This document shows positions 43,259 through 51,437 of a DNA stretch of 64,000 bases, one piece after another. A program made the position numbers and the translations under genes. This stretch comes from Nocardia lijiangensis NBRC 108240. GTDB lineage: Bacteria; Actinomycetota; Actinomycetes; Mycobacteriales; Mycobacteriaceae. The notes under the pieces were generated by a model that was given only the letters and a program-made list of their open reading frames with translations, was not told the origin of the DNA and did no database searches. The stretch is taken from assembly GCF_001613045.1 (NCBI RefSeq), contig NZ_BDBP01000031.1, positions 1 to 64,000 on the forward strand. The letters run 5' to 3'. Within the stretch, counting starts at the first letter, position 1, and each line of letters begins with the position of its first letter.

Positions 43259-43291
43259 GGCCGGCCGGGATCGCACGGAACCCGACCGGCC
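43259..43291. terminator. Bidirectional terminator between thioesterase and fprB
   Basis: Inverted repeat GGCCGGCCGGG / CCCGACCGGCC with one internal mismatch and an 11-base loop, between two convergent genes. Confidence 0.6.
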
Positions 43292-43298
43292 CGGCGAC

Positions 43299-44969
43299 TC
43301 AGCCGCGGGCGGCCTTGAGCAGGTCCTCGCGGGTGGTGAACTTGACGCGCGGACGGCCCGCGGCCTTGCCCGCCGTCTTCTCCGCCTGATCGATGGACTT
43401 CCAGCCCTCGCGATCGACGAGGTCGGCCTGCCGCTGCGCGATCAGCGCCTTCAGCGCACCCCGATCGCCTTGCGGCGCGGCGAGTTTGCCCGTGGTGAAG
43501 TCGGCGATGAGCTGCTCGACGGTCTCCTCGGAGTCGGTGCGGTTCGAGCCGATGACCCCGCGCGGCCCGCGCTTGATCCAGCCGCTGACGTACACGCCGG
43601 GCACCGGAACGCCGTCCGCACCGAGCACCCGGCCGTGCTCGTTGGGCACCACGGCGCGGCGCTCGTCGAACGGCAGGCCGGCGACCGGCTCGCCGCGGTA
43701 ACCGATGGAGCGCAGCACCAGCGCGGCGTCCAGCCGGTCGGTGCGATCGGTCGCGCGCGCGACCAGCTGACCGCCCTCCTCGACCAGTTCGTTGTGCACG
43801 AACTCGATGCCCTCGACGTGGTCGGCGCCGGTGAGCGCGGTCGGCGAGGCCAAGTAGCGGAACACGATCCGCTTGTTGGCCGGGTCGCGACGACCCGCGG
43901 CGTACTCCTCGGCGAGGGTGTACTTCAGCTGGAGCGAGGGCTCCACGTCCGGGTCGTCCAGCAGCGCGCGAGAAGCCGGGTCGAGTTCGAGCTCGGCCTC
44001 GTCGACGATCACGTCGACACCCTTCAGGTGGGTGAGCGCGAGGAACTCCGGCGAGGTGTAGGCCGCCTGCAGCGGGCCGCGCCTGCCGAGCACCACGACC
44101 TCGCGGATGTTGCTGCGGCGCAAGGCGTCCAGCGCGTGATCGGCGATGTCGGTCTTGGCGAGTTCGTCGGGGCCGACGGTGAGCACCCGCGCCACGTCCA
44201 GTGCGACGTTGCCGTTGCCGACGATCACGGCCCGCTCGCCGGACAGGTCGAACTGCCGGTCGGCGTAATCGGGATGGCCGTTGTACCAGGCGACGAACTC
44301 GGTGGCCGAGTGGCTGCCTGGCAGCTCCTCGCCGGGAATGTTCATGTGACGGTCGCTGGCCGCGCCGACCGCGTAGATCACCGCGTGGTGGTGCCCGAGC
44401 AGCTCCTCGTGCGAGATGTGCGTGCCCACCTCGACGTTCAGGTAGTACTGCAGGGTCTCGCGGCGGAACGCGGACTCGAACATGCCCGAAACCGTCTTGG
44501 TCCCGGGATGATCGGGGGCGACGCCCGCGCGCACCAGACCCCACGGTGTCGGCAGCCGGTCGAACATCTCGACCTCGGCATCGCAGCGGCGCAACAGTTC
44601 GTCGGCCGCGTAGCAGGCCGCGGGCCCGGCGCCGACGATCGCCACGCGCAGCGTGCCGAGCTCTTTCGGCGGCCGCTGCGGCGTCACGATCGGGTCGAAG
44701 TTGGATTCGAGCGGATGCCGTTCGAAGTAGGCGGCGTTGATGTCGCGGAATCGCGCGAGCGAGGCCGTCAGATCGTCCTCGGGGAAGATGGCGTCCACCG
44801 GGCACGCGTCCACACAGGCACCGCAGTCGATACAGGTGTCCGGGTCGATGTAGAGCATTTCGGTCGTCGCGAACTCCGGCTGGTCCGGCGTGGGACGAAT
44901 GCAGTCGACCGGGCACTCGGAGACGCAGCTGGCGTCGTTGCAACAACGCTGCGTGATTACGTAGGCCAT
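43299..44969 (-). CDS. fprB: Ferredoxin--NADP reductase with ferredoxin domain (FprB-like)
   Basis: 556 residues. N-terminus is a bacterial 7Fe-type ferredoxin: CCNDASCVSECPVDC and CIDCGACVDACPVDAI. The adrenodoxin-reductase-like part begins near residue 105 with LRVAIVGAGPAACYAADELL, then the NADPH fold (GERAVIVGNGNVALDVARVL). It matches mycobacterial FprB in domain order and length. It moves electrons between NADPH and ferredoxin partners, often for P450s. Strong prediction; partner unknown. Confidence 0.95.
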   Translation of the reverse strand: MAYVITQRCCNDASCVSECPVDCIRPTPDQPEFATTEMLYIDPDTCIDCGACVDACPVDAIFPEDDLTASLARFRDINAAYFERHPLESNFDPIVTPQRPPKELGTLRVAIVGAGPAACYAADELLRRCDAEVEMFDRLPTPWGLVRAGVAPDHPGTKTVSGMFESAFRRETLQYYLNVEVGTHISHEELLGHHHAVIYAVGAASDRHMNIPGEELPGSHSATEFVAWYNGHPDYADRQFDLSGERAVIVGNGNVALDVARVLTVGPDELAKTDIADHALDALRRSNIREVVVLGRRGPLQAAYTSPEFLALTHLKGVDVIVDEAELELDPASRALLDDPDVEPSLQLKYTLAEEYAAGRRDPANKRIVFRYLASPTALTGADHVEGIEFVHNELVEEGGQLVARATDRTDRLDAALVLRSIGYRGEPVAGLPFDERRAVVPNEHGRVLGADGVPVPGVYVSGWIKRGPRGVIGSNRTDSEETVEQLIADFTTGKLAAPQGDRGALKALIAQRQADLVDREGWKSIDQAEKTAGKAAGRPRVKFTTREDLLKAARG

Positions 44970-45161
44970 AGTGTGCAGATCCTCGAAAATGTACGTGGGC
45001 TGGTGCCACCCTGGTGTTTGAGGTGGGCCGCGGTGTCACAGAGAGCGGATAGCGGAATGTGACGCCGCTTTCAGTGTGCCTCGAGAGTGGTGTACGCCTC
45101 TCCCCGGACTGCCTTCGTGCCTATCACACCCGCGTGACGGGCGGAGGCTTACGGTATTGCC

Positions 45162-45653
45162 ATGGTGCGGACCCTCATCCTGATGCGGCACGGCAAGTCC
45201 AGTTATCCGGACGGTGTCGGCGATCACGAGCGCCCGCTCGCCCCGCGCGGGCTGCGGGAGGCCGGGCTGGCGGGCGAATGGCTGCGCACGACCCAGCCGC
45301 CGATCGATGCGGTGCGCTGCTCGACCGCGGTGCGGACCCGGGAAACCCTGGCCGCCACGGGCGTCACGGCGCCGGTCGTCTACGAGCGCGGCATCTACGA
45401 GGCCTCGCCGCGGACGCTCATCGAACTGATCCAGCTCAGCGACGACGACGTCGAGACCCTGCTGATGATCGGTCACGCACCCGGAATGCCGTGGACCGCA
45501 TGGGAACTGGCGGCCAATCGCACGTCGAACCAAGCCGTCGAGCTGAGCAGGAAGTTCCCCACGTCGGCGATGGCGGTGCTCGAATTCGACCGTCCGTGGG
45601 CCGATATCGACCCGGGAACCGGCGAACTCGTGCGCTTCCACATCCCCCGCTGA
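45162..45653 (+). CDS. SixA-type phosphohistidine phosphatase
   Basis: 163 residues of the histidine phosphatase fold. LILMRHGKSSYPDGVGDHER carries the catalytic RHG, and LLMIGHAPGMPWTAW the second His. The short length and the MRHGKS start match SixA, which removes phosphate from histidine in phosphorelay proteins; in actinobacteria the substrate is unknown. Confidence 0.85.
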   Translation: MVRTLILMRHGKSSYPDGVGDHERPLAPRGLREAGLAGEWLRTTQPPIDAVRCSTAVRTRETLAATGVTAPVVYERGIYEASPRTLIELIQLSDDDVETLLMIGHAPGMPWTAWELAANRTSNQAVELSRKFPTSAMAVLEFDRPWADIDPGTGELVRFHIPR

Positions 45654-45682
45654 GGCGGGTCGCGCGCACCGAGCAGCTCGGC

Positions 45683-45883
45683 TCAGCGCAGCAGTTTGCC
45701 GCCCACCACAACGCCGACGCCGAGCAGGATCAGCAGCAGAAACGCGACGAATCCGTTTGTCAGCCACCAGACCACGCCGAGCGCGACGACGAACGGCGCC
45801 ACCGCGATCGCGGTGATCACGGGACTCTCTTTGACCGTGGCCCAGGCCGATCGGGCCCGGACACGGTCGATTTCCTTGGGCAT
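45683..45883 (-). CDS. Small membrane protein, unknown function
   Basis: 66 residues with two membrane helices (VITAIAVAPFVVALGVVWWL and FVAFLLLILLGVGVVVGG) after a charged N-terminal tail. Start ATG at 45883. No recognised family. It is convergent with the sixA-like gene and divergent from the VOC gene. Confidence 0.65.
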   Translation of the reverse strand: MPKEIDRVRARSAWATVKESPVITAIAVAPFVVALGVVWWLTNGFVAFLLLILLGVGVVVGGKLLR

Positions 45884-45969
45884 GCCACCAGGGTAGGCCC
45901 GTTTCCGCCCGACGGCCCGGGACCTGCGATATCGGCGCACGTGTCGGTGCGCGGTGGGATGCTGACCCG

Positions 45970-46338
45970 ATGGATTGGAAAATCGAACTCGTCGCCATCC
46001 CGGTCACCGATGTCGATCGGGCCAAGGATTTCTACACCCGCATCGGCTTCAACGCCGACCACGACCATTCGCCCAGCGAGGACATCCGCTTCGTGCAGCT
46101 GACGCCGCCGGGCTCGGGATGTTCGATCTGTATCGGGCGGGGCATCACCGAGGCGGCCCCCGGCAGCGTCGAGGGCATGCAGATGGTGGTCTCCAGCGCC
46201 GAGAAGGCCTACCAGCAGCTGATCGAGGCGGGCGTGGACGCCACCCCGGTCAAGGACATGGGCTGGGGGCTGTTCACCTTCTTCAGCGATCCCGACGGCA
46301 ACAAGTGGGCCGTTCAGGAATTGCCGAAGTACAACTGA
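45970..46338 (+). CDS. VOC-superfamily (glyoxalase-like) protein
   Basis: 122 residues: VAIPVTDVDRAKDFYTRIGF and FTFFSDPDGNKWAVQEL are the two beta-alpha-beta-beta-beta modules of the vicinal oxygen chelate fold. Members include glyoxalases, dioxygenases and resistance proteins. Substrate not predictable. Confidence 0.88.
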   Translation: MDWKIELVAIPVTDVDRAKDFYTRIGFNADHDHSPSEDIRFVQLTPPGSGCSICIGRGITEAAPGSVEGMQMVVSSAEKAYQQLIEAGVDATPVKDMGWGLFTFFSDPDGNKWAVQELPKYN

Positions 46339-46413
46339 TCCCCCTCGCCCCGCGCGTTGGACCTTCGCATCGAGTGACGAGCGCCTCCCGCTGTTGGCAC
46401 AATCGGACTTGCT

Positions 46414-46427
46414 TGGAGTGCACTCCA
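46414..46427. promoter_or_regulatory. MerR-type operator within a 19-base promoter spacer
   Basis: The palindrome TGGAGTGCACTCCA lies within the 19-base spacer between TTGCTT (46409-46414) and TAGCGT (46434-46439). A 19-base spacer with a central dyad is the signature of MerR-regulated promoters. It precedes the merR-like gene at 46470, implying autoregulation of merR and the aldo-keto reductase. Confidence 0.75.
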
Positions 46428-46469
46428 GGTGACTAGCGTCGTCCGTGTTCGACGAGAGGGGCGAGTTCC

Positions 46470-46952
46470 GTGAACGAGCGTCAGCTGGGCGGAGTCGTGA
46501 CCGCAACGGCCCGTCACAACGGTGACAGCGAACGGGAGCGGCCGAGGTACTCGATCGGCGAGGCCGCGGAGCGATCGGGCCTGAGCCGCGACACGCTGCG
46601 CTGGTACGAGCGGATCGGGCTGATGAATTACATCGGCCGCGACCACGCAGGCAAGCGCCGGTTCAGCGACCGGGATCTGGAATGGCTCGAGCTGATCGGC
46701 AGGCTTCGCACCACCGGCATGTCGGTCGCCGACATGCTCCGCTACGCGGAACTGGTGCGCGCCGGTGCGTCCACCTTCCCGGAGCGGCTCGCGATGTTCC
46801 GCGATACCCGCGCCGAGGTACTCGCCAAGATCGCCGAACTGCAGCAGACCGTCGCCGTGCTGGATCACAAGATCGCCTTCTACGAAGGCAAATCCACCGC
46901 GATCCGGCCGGCCGCGCTCACCACGCACGACAGCGAAGGGATCAAGGCATGA
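46470..46952 (+). CDS. MerR-family transcriptional regulator
   Basis: 160 residues from GTG at 46470. The DNA-binding domain is SIGEAAERSGLSRDTLRWYE followed by RDLEWLELIGRLRTTGMSVA. The C-terminal coiled coil (LAKIAELQQTVAVLDHKIAFYE) supports dimers. No cysteine cluster for metals is evident, so it probably senses an organic or redox signal. Its stop overlaps the reductase start by four bases, so the two are translationally coupled. Confidence 0.92.
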   Translation: MNERQLGGVVTATARHNGDSERERPRYSIGEAAERSGLSRDTLRWYERIGLMNYIGRDHAGKRRFSDRDLEWLELIGRLRTTGMSVADMLRYAELVRAGASTFPERLAMFRDTRAEVLAKIAELQQTVAVLDHKIAFYEGKSTAIRPAALTTHDSEGIKA

Positions 46953-47968
46953 CCACCACCGATACGCTCCCCACCAGCACGCTGGGCGCCGACGGCATCC
47001 GGGTCGGAACGCAGGGCCTGGGTTGCATGGGCATGAGCGAGTTCTACGGCCAGTCCGATCTCACCGAGTCGCGGGCAACCCTGGACCGGGCGCTGGAACT
47101 CGGCGTCACCCTGTTCGACACGGCCGACGTCTACGGCTCGGGCCACAACGAGGAATTGCTCTCCGATTTCGTGCGGGCCAACCGTGATCGGGTGGTGCTT
47201 GCCACCAAGTTCGGCATCGTCCGCAAGGCCGACGACCCCACCTACCGCGGCATCGACAACTCCCCCGAATACATCCGCGCCTCGGTGGACGCCAGTCTGC
47301 GCAGGCTGGGCATCGACGTCATCGACCTCTACTACATGCACCGCCGCGATGTGCGGGTGCCGATCGAGGAAACGGTCGGCGTCATGGCCGAACTCGTCGC
47401 GGCGGGCAAGGTGCGGGCGCTCGGGCTCTCCGAGGTGACCGGCGCGGAGCTGCGCGCGGCGCACGCGGTGCATCCGATCGCCGCGGTGCAGTCGGAGTGG
47501 TCGCTGTTCTCCAGGGACGTGGAGAACACCGCGGTCCCCGCCGCCGCCGGACTCGGCGTCGCCTTCGTGCCGTATTCGCCGCTCGGCCGCGGCTTCCTGA
47601 CCGGATCGTTCGCGGCGGCGGGAGAGCTGGCCGACGCGAACGACTTCCGCAAGGCGATGCCGCGCTTCACCGGCGACAACGCGGCCCGCAACGTCGAACT
47701 GCTCGCCCCGGTGCGCGCCATCGCCGAGGCCCGCGGCGTGACGCCCGCGCAGATCGCGCTGGCCTGGGTGCACAGCAGGGCGGCCGCGCACGGGCTGCCG
47801 GTGGTTCCGATTCCTGGCACCCGCAGCCGCAAGCGGCTGGCCGAGAACGTGGCCGCCGCAACGCTCACGCTGTCCGCCGACGAGCTCGCGACGCTCGAGC
47901 CGATCGCGGCGCAGGTGGCCGGAAGCCGGTATGCGGACATGACTTTCACCTCCGCCGGGCGGGAGTGA
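46949..47968 (+). CDS. Aldo-keto reductase
   Basis: 339 residues, AKR TIM barrel. GVTLFDTADVYGSGHNEELL carries the catalytic Asp and Tyr; KFG provides the Lys; YYMHRRD has the His. PIPGTRSRKRLAENVAAA is the C-terminal NADPH-binding motif. It reduces aldehydes or ketones. Overlap with merR and the MerR-type promoter point to inducible detoxification. Confidence 0.93.
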   Translation: MTTTDTLPTSTLGADGIRVGTQGLGCMGMSEFYGQSDLTESRATLDRALELGVTLFDTADVYGSGHNEELLSDFVRANRDRVVLATKFGIVRKADDPTYRGIDNSPEYIRASVDASLRRLGIDVIDLYYMHRRDVRVPIEETVGVMAELVAAGKVRALGLSEVTGAELRAAHAVHPIAAVQSEWSLFSRDVENTAVPAAAGLGVAFVPYSPLGRGFLTGSFAAAGELADANDFRKAMPRFTGDNAARNVELLAPVRAIAEARGVTPAQIALAWVHSRAAAHGLPVVPIPGTRSRKRLAENVAAATLTLSADELATLEPIAAQVAGSRYADMTFTSAGRE

Positions 47969-47982
47969 GTCGCACGCCCCGT

Positions 47983-48013
47983 GTCGCCCGGCCCGAGATC
48001 CGGGCCGGGCGAC
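47983..48013. terminator. Terminator downstream of the aldo-keto reductase
   Basis: Perfect 13-base inverted repeat GTCGCCCGGCCCG / CGGGCCGGGCGAC, loop AGATC, 14 bases after the stop codon. Confidence 0.8.
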
Positions 48014-48104
48014 AACTCGTTCCGAGCGATGCACAGGCTGACGGGCGAGAGCCCCGCCTCACATAGGGTGACATGTCAACCAATTGCGACTAAGATCCGT
48101 TCTC

Positions 48105-48887
48105 ATGAACCTCGAGAATCGGGTGTGGGTCGACAAGCAGACACCCGTCGCCTACCGCGCCCTGCTCGCCACGGCGAAAGAGGTCAGGTCCGCGGCCGAG
48201 GCGGCCGGGCTCGACCGCAGGCTCGTCGAGCTGGTCAATCTCCGGGTTTCCCAGCTGAACGGCTGCTCGCACTGCCTGGACGTGCACTACCGCGCCGCGC
48301 TGCGGGCGGGCGCCACCGAGCAGGAGATCGCGGTACTGCCCGCCTGGCGCCGGGGCGGGCCGTTCTCGCCGCGAGATCGGGCCGCACTCGCCCTCGCCGA
48401 GGTCACCGCCGTTTTGCCGGATGAGGCGACGCTCGAGCGTGAGTACGCTCTGGCACGAGAGCATTTGTCCGATGACCAGATGTCGGTAGTCGTCTGGGTC
48501 GCCACCACGATCGGCGCGTTCAACCGCGTGTCGATCATGAGCAAGCACCCGGTTCGGGCGCACAAGGAGGAGGCAGCCATGACCGAGCTCGCGGAGACCA
48601 AGGTCGCACGCAATGCCGAGCAGAACCGCTACGAGGTCTACTACGGCGGCGAACTGGCGGGCTTCACCGAATACATCGAGCGCGACAACGACACCGACTT
48701 CGTGCACACCGAGATCGACAAGGCCTTCGGCGGCAAGGGCCTGGGCACGGTGCTCGCCAAGGAGGCACTCGACGACGTGATCGCGCGCGGGCGCACCATC
48801 ACCGCGCACTGCCCGTTCATCAAGGCCTTCGTCGACAAGCACCCGGAGTACGACCCGCACGTGGTCGGCAAGGGCATCCAGCGATGA
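48105..48887 (+). CDS. AhpD-like (carboxymuconolactone decarboxylase) domain fused to a small GNAT acetyltransferase
   Basis: 260 residues in one frame. Residues 1-~150 are AhpD-like: LVELVNLRVSQLNGCSHCLD contains the CxxC redox pair and the downstream His, typical of peroxidase-linked CMD proteins. Residues ~159-260 form a YidJ-type mini-GNAT: YEVYYGGELAGFTEYI, HTEIDKAFGGKGLGTVLAKE (acetyl-CoA loop) and HCPFIKAFVDKHPEY. The two are usually separate. There is no stop between them, yet an internal ATG at 48579 has an excellent AAGGAGGAGG site, so the GNAT half may also be made alone. Start ATG at 48105; an in-frame TTG is seven codons earlier. Confidence 0.85.
   Translation: MNLENRVWVDKQTPVAYRALLATAKEVRSAAEAAGLDRRLVELVNLRVSQLNGCSHCLDVHYRAALRAGATEQEIAVLPAWRRGGPFSPRDRAALALAEVTAVLPDEATLEREYALAREHLSDDQMSVVVWVATTIGAFNRVSIMSKHPVRAHKEEAAMTELAETKVARNAEQNRYEVYYGGELAGFTEYIERDNDTDFVHTEIDKAFGGKGLGTVLAKEALDDVIARGRTITAHCPFIKAFVDKHPEYDPHVVGKGIQR
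48564..48581 (+). promoter_or_regulatory. Internal ribosome binding site and start for the GNAT half
   Basis: AAGGAGGAGG (48564-48573) with an ATG at 48579 inside the AhpD-GNAT open frame. It would give a 102-residue GNAT protein beginning MTELAETK, matching free-standing members of that family. Confidence 0.65.
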
Positions 48888-48918
48888 ACGCGCGCCACGT
48901 TTCGAGCGCGGGAGAGGC

Positions 48919-49914
48919 ATGTCGGTGAGCGATCTCGATCCGCATCCCGCGGAATCGGTGTGCGAACCGGCGCCGGGCCCCGGCCCGGTCACCGAGCTCT
49001 ACCCGGCGCGCGAGGTGCCGCTGGGCGGCGTGCGCGGCGTCTTCGTGGAACGGGTGCTGCCGCAACGGGATCTGCCGACGGTGGGCGCCTGGTGCTTCCT
49101 CGATCGCTTCGGCTCCCCCACGGTCACCAAGACCGGCGCGCCGCCGGATATCGACCCGCACCCGCACATCGGCCTTCAGACGGTGACCTGGCCGTTCGAG
49201 GGCCGCATCCGGCATCGGGATTCGGTGGGTTCGGATGTGGAGATCAACCCCGGTCAGCTGAACCTGATGACCTCCGGTCGCGGCATCGCGCATTCCGAAT
49301 ACGCCGATGCCGACGCCCCGGCGGGCCACGGCCTGCAACTGTGGATCGCACTGCCCGGCCATCGCGCCGCGGTCGACCCGCATTTCGAGCAGCATCGCGA
49401 CCTGCCGGTCTACGAGGCCGACGGTGTGCGCGCCATCGTGCTGATCGGTTCGTTCGCGGGGCTGACCTCGCCCGCCATGGCCTACACCCCGATCGTCGGC
49501 GCCGATGTGCGGATCGATCCCGGCGCCGAGATCGCCATTCCGCTGAACCCGGCCTTCGAGCACGCGCTGCTGGTGATCGAGGGCGAGGTGACCGCCGCAG
49601 GCACCGAGGTGAAGCCGGGACCGCTGCTCTACCTCGGCTCCGACCGGGCGGAGCTGCGGCTGGCCAGCGGCACCGGGGCGCATTTCGCGCTGATCGGCGG
49701 CGAGCCGTTCGGCGAGGAGCTCGTGATGTGGTGGAACTTCGTGGGGCGCAGCCACGAAGAGATCGTCGCGGCTCGCGAGGATTGGGAGAACCGTCGTGTC
49801 GAGCGATTCGCCGACATCGCCGGTCACACGCCCGACCAGCGCATCCCCGCGCCGCCGTTGCCTCCGCTGCACCTGAAGCCGCGCAAGCGGCGCATCGGCA
49901 TGGATCGTTCCTGA
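48919..49914 (+). CDS. Pirin-like cupin protein
   Basis: 331 residues. The N-terminal cupin shows pirin metal ligands: DIDPHPHIGLQTVTWPFEG and RGIAHSEYAD. The C-terminal cupin is typical (PGPLLYLGSDRAEL). Pirins act as iron-containing redox or quercetinase-like proteins. Good start at 48919 with GGGAGAGG. It follows the AhpD-GNAT gene by 31 bases, so they may form an oxidative-stress operon. Confidence 0.9.
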   Translation: MSVSDLDPHPAESVCEPAPGPGPVTELYPAREVPLGGVRGVFVERVLPQRDLPTVGAWCFLDRFGSPTVTKTGAPPDIDPHPHIGLQTVTWPFEGRIRHRDSVGSDVEINPGQLNLMTSGRGIAHSEYADADAPAGHGLQLWIALPGHRAAVDPHFEQHRDLPVYEADGVRAIVLIGSFAGLTSPAMAYTPIVGADVRIDPGAEIAIPLNPAFEHALLVIEGEVTAAGTEVKPGPLLYLGSDRAELRLASGTGAHFALIGGEPFGEELVMWWNFVGRSHEEIVAAREDWENRRVERFADIAGHTPDQRIPAPPLPPLHLKPRKRRIGMDRS

Positions 49915-49970
49915 ATCACGGTCCGGCCCGGGACTTTCCGTCGGCGCCGAAGAGGAATTCGACCCGGTTC

Positions 49971-49994
49971 GGCCCCCGCTCGATCGCGGGGGCC
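49971..49994. terminator. Bidirectional terminator between the pirin and SRPBCC genes
   Basis: Perfect 9-base inverted repeat GGCCCCCGC / GCGGGGGCC with a 6-base loop, between two convergent genes. Confidence 0.75.
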
Positions 49995-50005
49995 GCGGGC
50001 CCGGC

Positions 50006-50485
50006 TCAGGCGGACTTGGCGAGCAGGTCGTCCAACGCCCGGTAGCTGGCGTTGAGCCCTTCGGACATCCCTGCCTGCAGCATGCCGTCGCGCTCCCCCG
50101 GCGTGTGGAACTGGCTGACGGTGACGACCTTGGTGCGGCCGTCGCCGAGATCGACGAAGGTGGTGGCGTCGATGGCGACGTGGGCGGGCATGCCGTCCCA
50201 TTCGAAGGACTGCACGATCCGCTCCTTCGGGGTGATCTCGCGGAACCTCCCTTCGAAACCGTGCGGGCCGCCCTCGGAGTGGTCGACGAAGCGGTAGTGG
50301 CCGCCCTTGCGGAACTCCCAGCGCTCCACGTCGAATCGATTGCCCTGGGCCCACCACTGGACCAGCAGTTCGATCCGGCTGTAGGCGTCCCACACCCGGT
50401 CCAGCGGGGCGTCGAAGATCCGCTCGATGTGGATCTCGCGGTCGACGGGGGTGGTGATATCGGCATCGCGGGTTGTCGTGCTCAT
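50006..50485 (-). CDS. SRPBCC/AHSA1 domain protein
   Basis: 159 residues. IHIERIFDAPLDRVWDAYS and FDVERWEFRKGGHYRFVDHS match the START-like ligand-binding fold of the AHSA1 family. It overlaps the upstream ArsR gene by four bases, the common ArsR-SRPBCC operon arrangement in actinobacteria. Probable small hydrophobic ligand binder; exact role unknown. Confidence 0.9.
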   Translation of the reverse strand: MSTTTRDADITTPVDREIHIERIFDAPLDRVWDAYSRIELLVQWWAQGNRFDVERWEFRKGGHYRFVDHSEGGPHGFEGRFREITPKERIVQSFEWDGMPAHVAIDATTFVDLGDGRTKVVTVSQFHTPGERDGMLQAGMSEGLNASYRALDDLLAKSA

Positions 50486-50814
50486 GTGCCTGGCTCCGTT
50501 CGTTCGAGGAATTCACCGAGACGGTCCATCCGGGCTTCCACCATTCGCCGATAACCCTGCAGCCACGCCACTTCGCGGTCGAAAACGTTCTCGCCGAGTC
50601 GGCAGTATCTGACCCGGCCCCGCTTCTCCGTGACGATCATGCCCGCATCCTCCAGCAGCCGGATGTGCTTCTTGATGCCGGTGAGGGTCATCTCGAAACG
50701 CTCGGCCAGCTCGGTGACTGTCGCGGGCCCGCGACCGAGATGCTCGAGGATCCCACGCCGGGTGGGGTCCGCCAGCGCCCCGAACGAGGCGTCGAGGAAG
50801 TCATACTGAACCAT
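50482..50814 (-). CDS. ArsR-family transcriptional regulator
   Basis: 110 residues. FGALADPTRRGILEHLGRGP and LTGIKKHIRLLEDAGMIVTE form the winged helix; CRLGENVFDREVAWLQGY follows. No metal-site cysteine pair of the classic type is evident. It is translationally coupled to the SRPBCC gene and probably represses the pair. Confidence 0.92.
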   Translation of the reverse strand: MVQYDFLDASFGALADPTRRGILEHLGRGPATVTELAERFEMTLTGIKKHIRLLEDAGMIVTEKRGRVRYCRLGENVFDREVAWLQGYRRMVEARMDRLGEFLERTEPGT

Positions 50815-50897
50815 CAGGTTCAGTATCGCGAGCCCACGCGACCCGAGTCAAGGCCCGCGCGGAAATTCTGGACAAGCCGGGTTCGGACGGCTAAAAA

Positions 50898-50911
50898 TAG
50901 AACACGTTTCA
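50898..50911. promoter_or_regulatory. KstR-like palindrome upstream of the frameshifted thioesterase
   Basis: TAGAACACGTTTCA matches TNNAACNNGTTNNA exactly, 26 bases before the start of the thioesterase frame at 50938. It differs by few bases from the boxes near mftA and the kshB-like gene. Confidence 0.55.
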
Positions 50912-50937
50912 GTCAAGTGCCTCGGCGGGAGTTCGGG

Positions 50938-51401
50938 ATGGACAGCGCGACCATGGGGGATCTGGTGATGGCCGGATTCCAGAAGCTGGGCTTCATCCAA
51001 TACGCCGGAATCGAGGGCGTCGAGTTCGACGCCGGGCGCAATGTCGTGTCCATCGCCCCGAACACCTCAACCACAACGGCGATCTGCACGCGGCCGTGCT
51101 CTTCGGCCTGGCCGAGACCGCCGCGATGGGCGCCGCCGTCTCGGGCATCGTCGACCTGATGGGCGAGACGTTCATCGTCGCCCGCAACGGCCGCATCGAA
51201 TACCTGGCGCGAGCCAAGGGCACGGCGGGCCCCTTCCGCGCGACGTCGGAATTCGGCGCGGACACTGTCGAGCGCCTCCGCGCGGACATCGCGGGACGCG
51301 TCGCGGTGGAGCTCGAGGTGCCCGTGCAGATCGCGGACAGTTCGGGAAAGCCGGTTGCCGCGGCGGCATTCACCGCCGTGATCCGCCCGCGAAGGACGTA
51401 G
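50938..51401 (+). pseudogene. Hotdog (PaaI/DUF4442-like) thioesterase with a one-base frameshift
   Basis: The frame from ATG 50938 (GGGAG upstream) reads MDSATMGDLVMAGFQKLGFI, then GIEGVEFDAGRNVVSIAP. After 51058-51061 the homology continues in another frame as EHLNHNGDLHAAVLFGLAET and onward to 51401. Restoring one G before AACACC would join them in 465 bases, about 154 residues. NHNGDLHAAVLFGLAE is the catalytic helix of the family. It is either a genuine disrupted gene, or a sequencing error. A KstR-like box upstream suggests that the gene was once regulated with lipid genes. Confidence 0.75.
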
Positions 51402-51437
51402 GTCGAAGGCCCGGACACCCGCTGCCTACAGCGGTTT

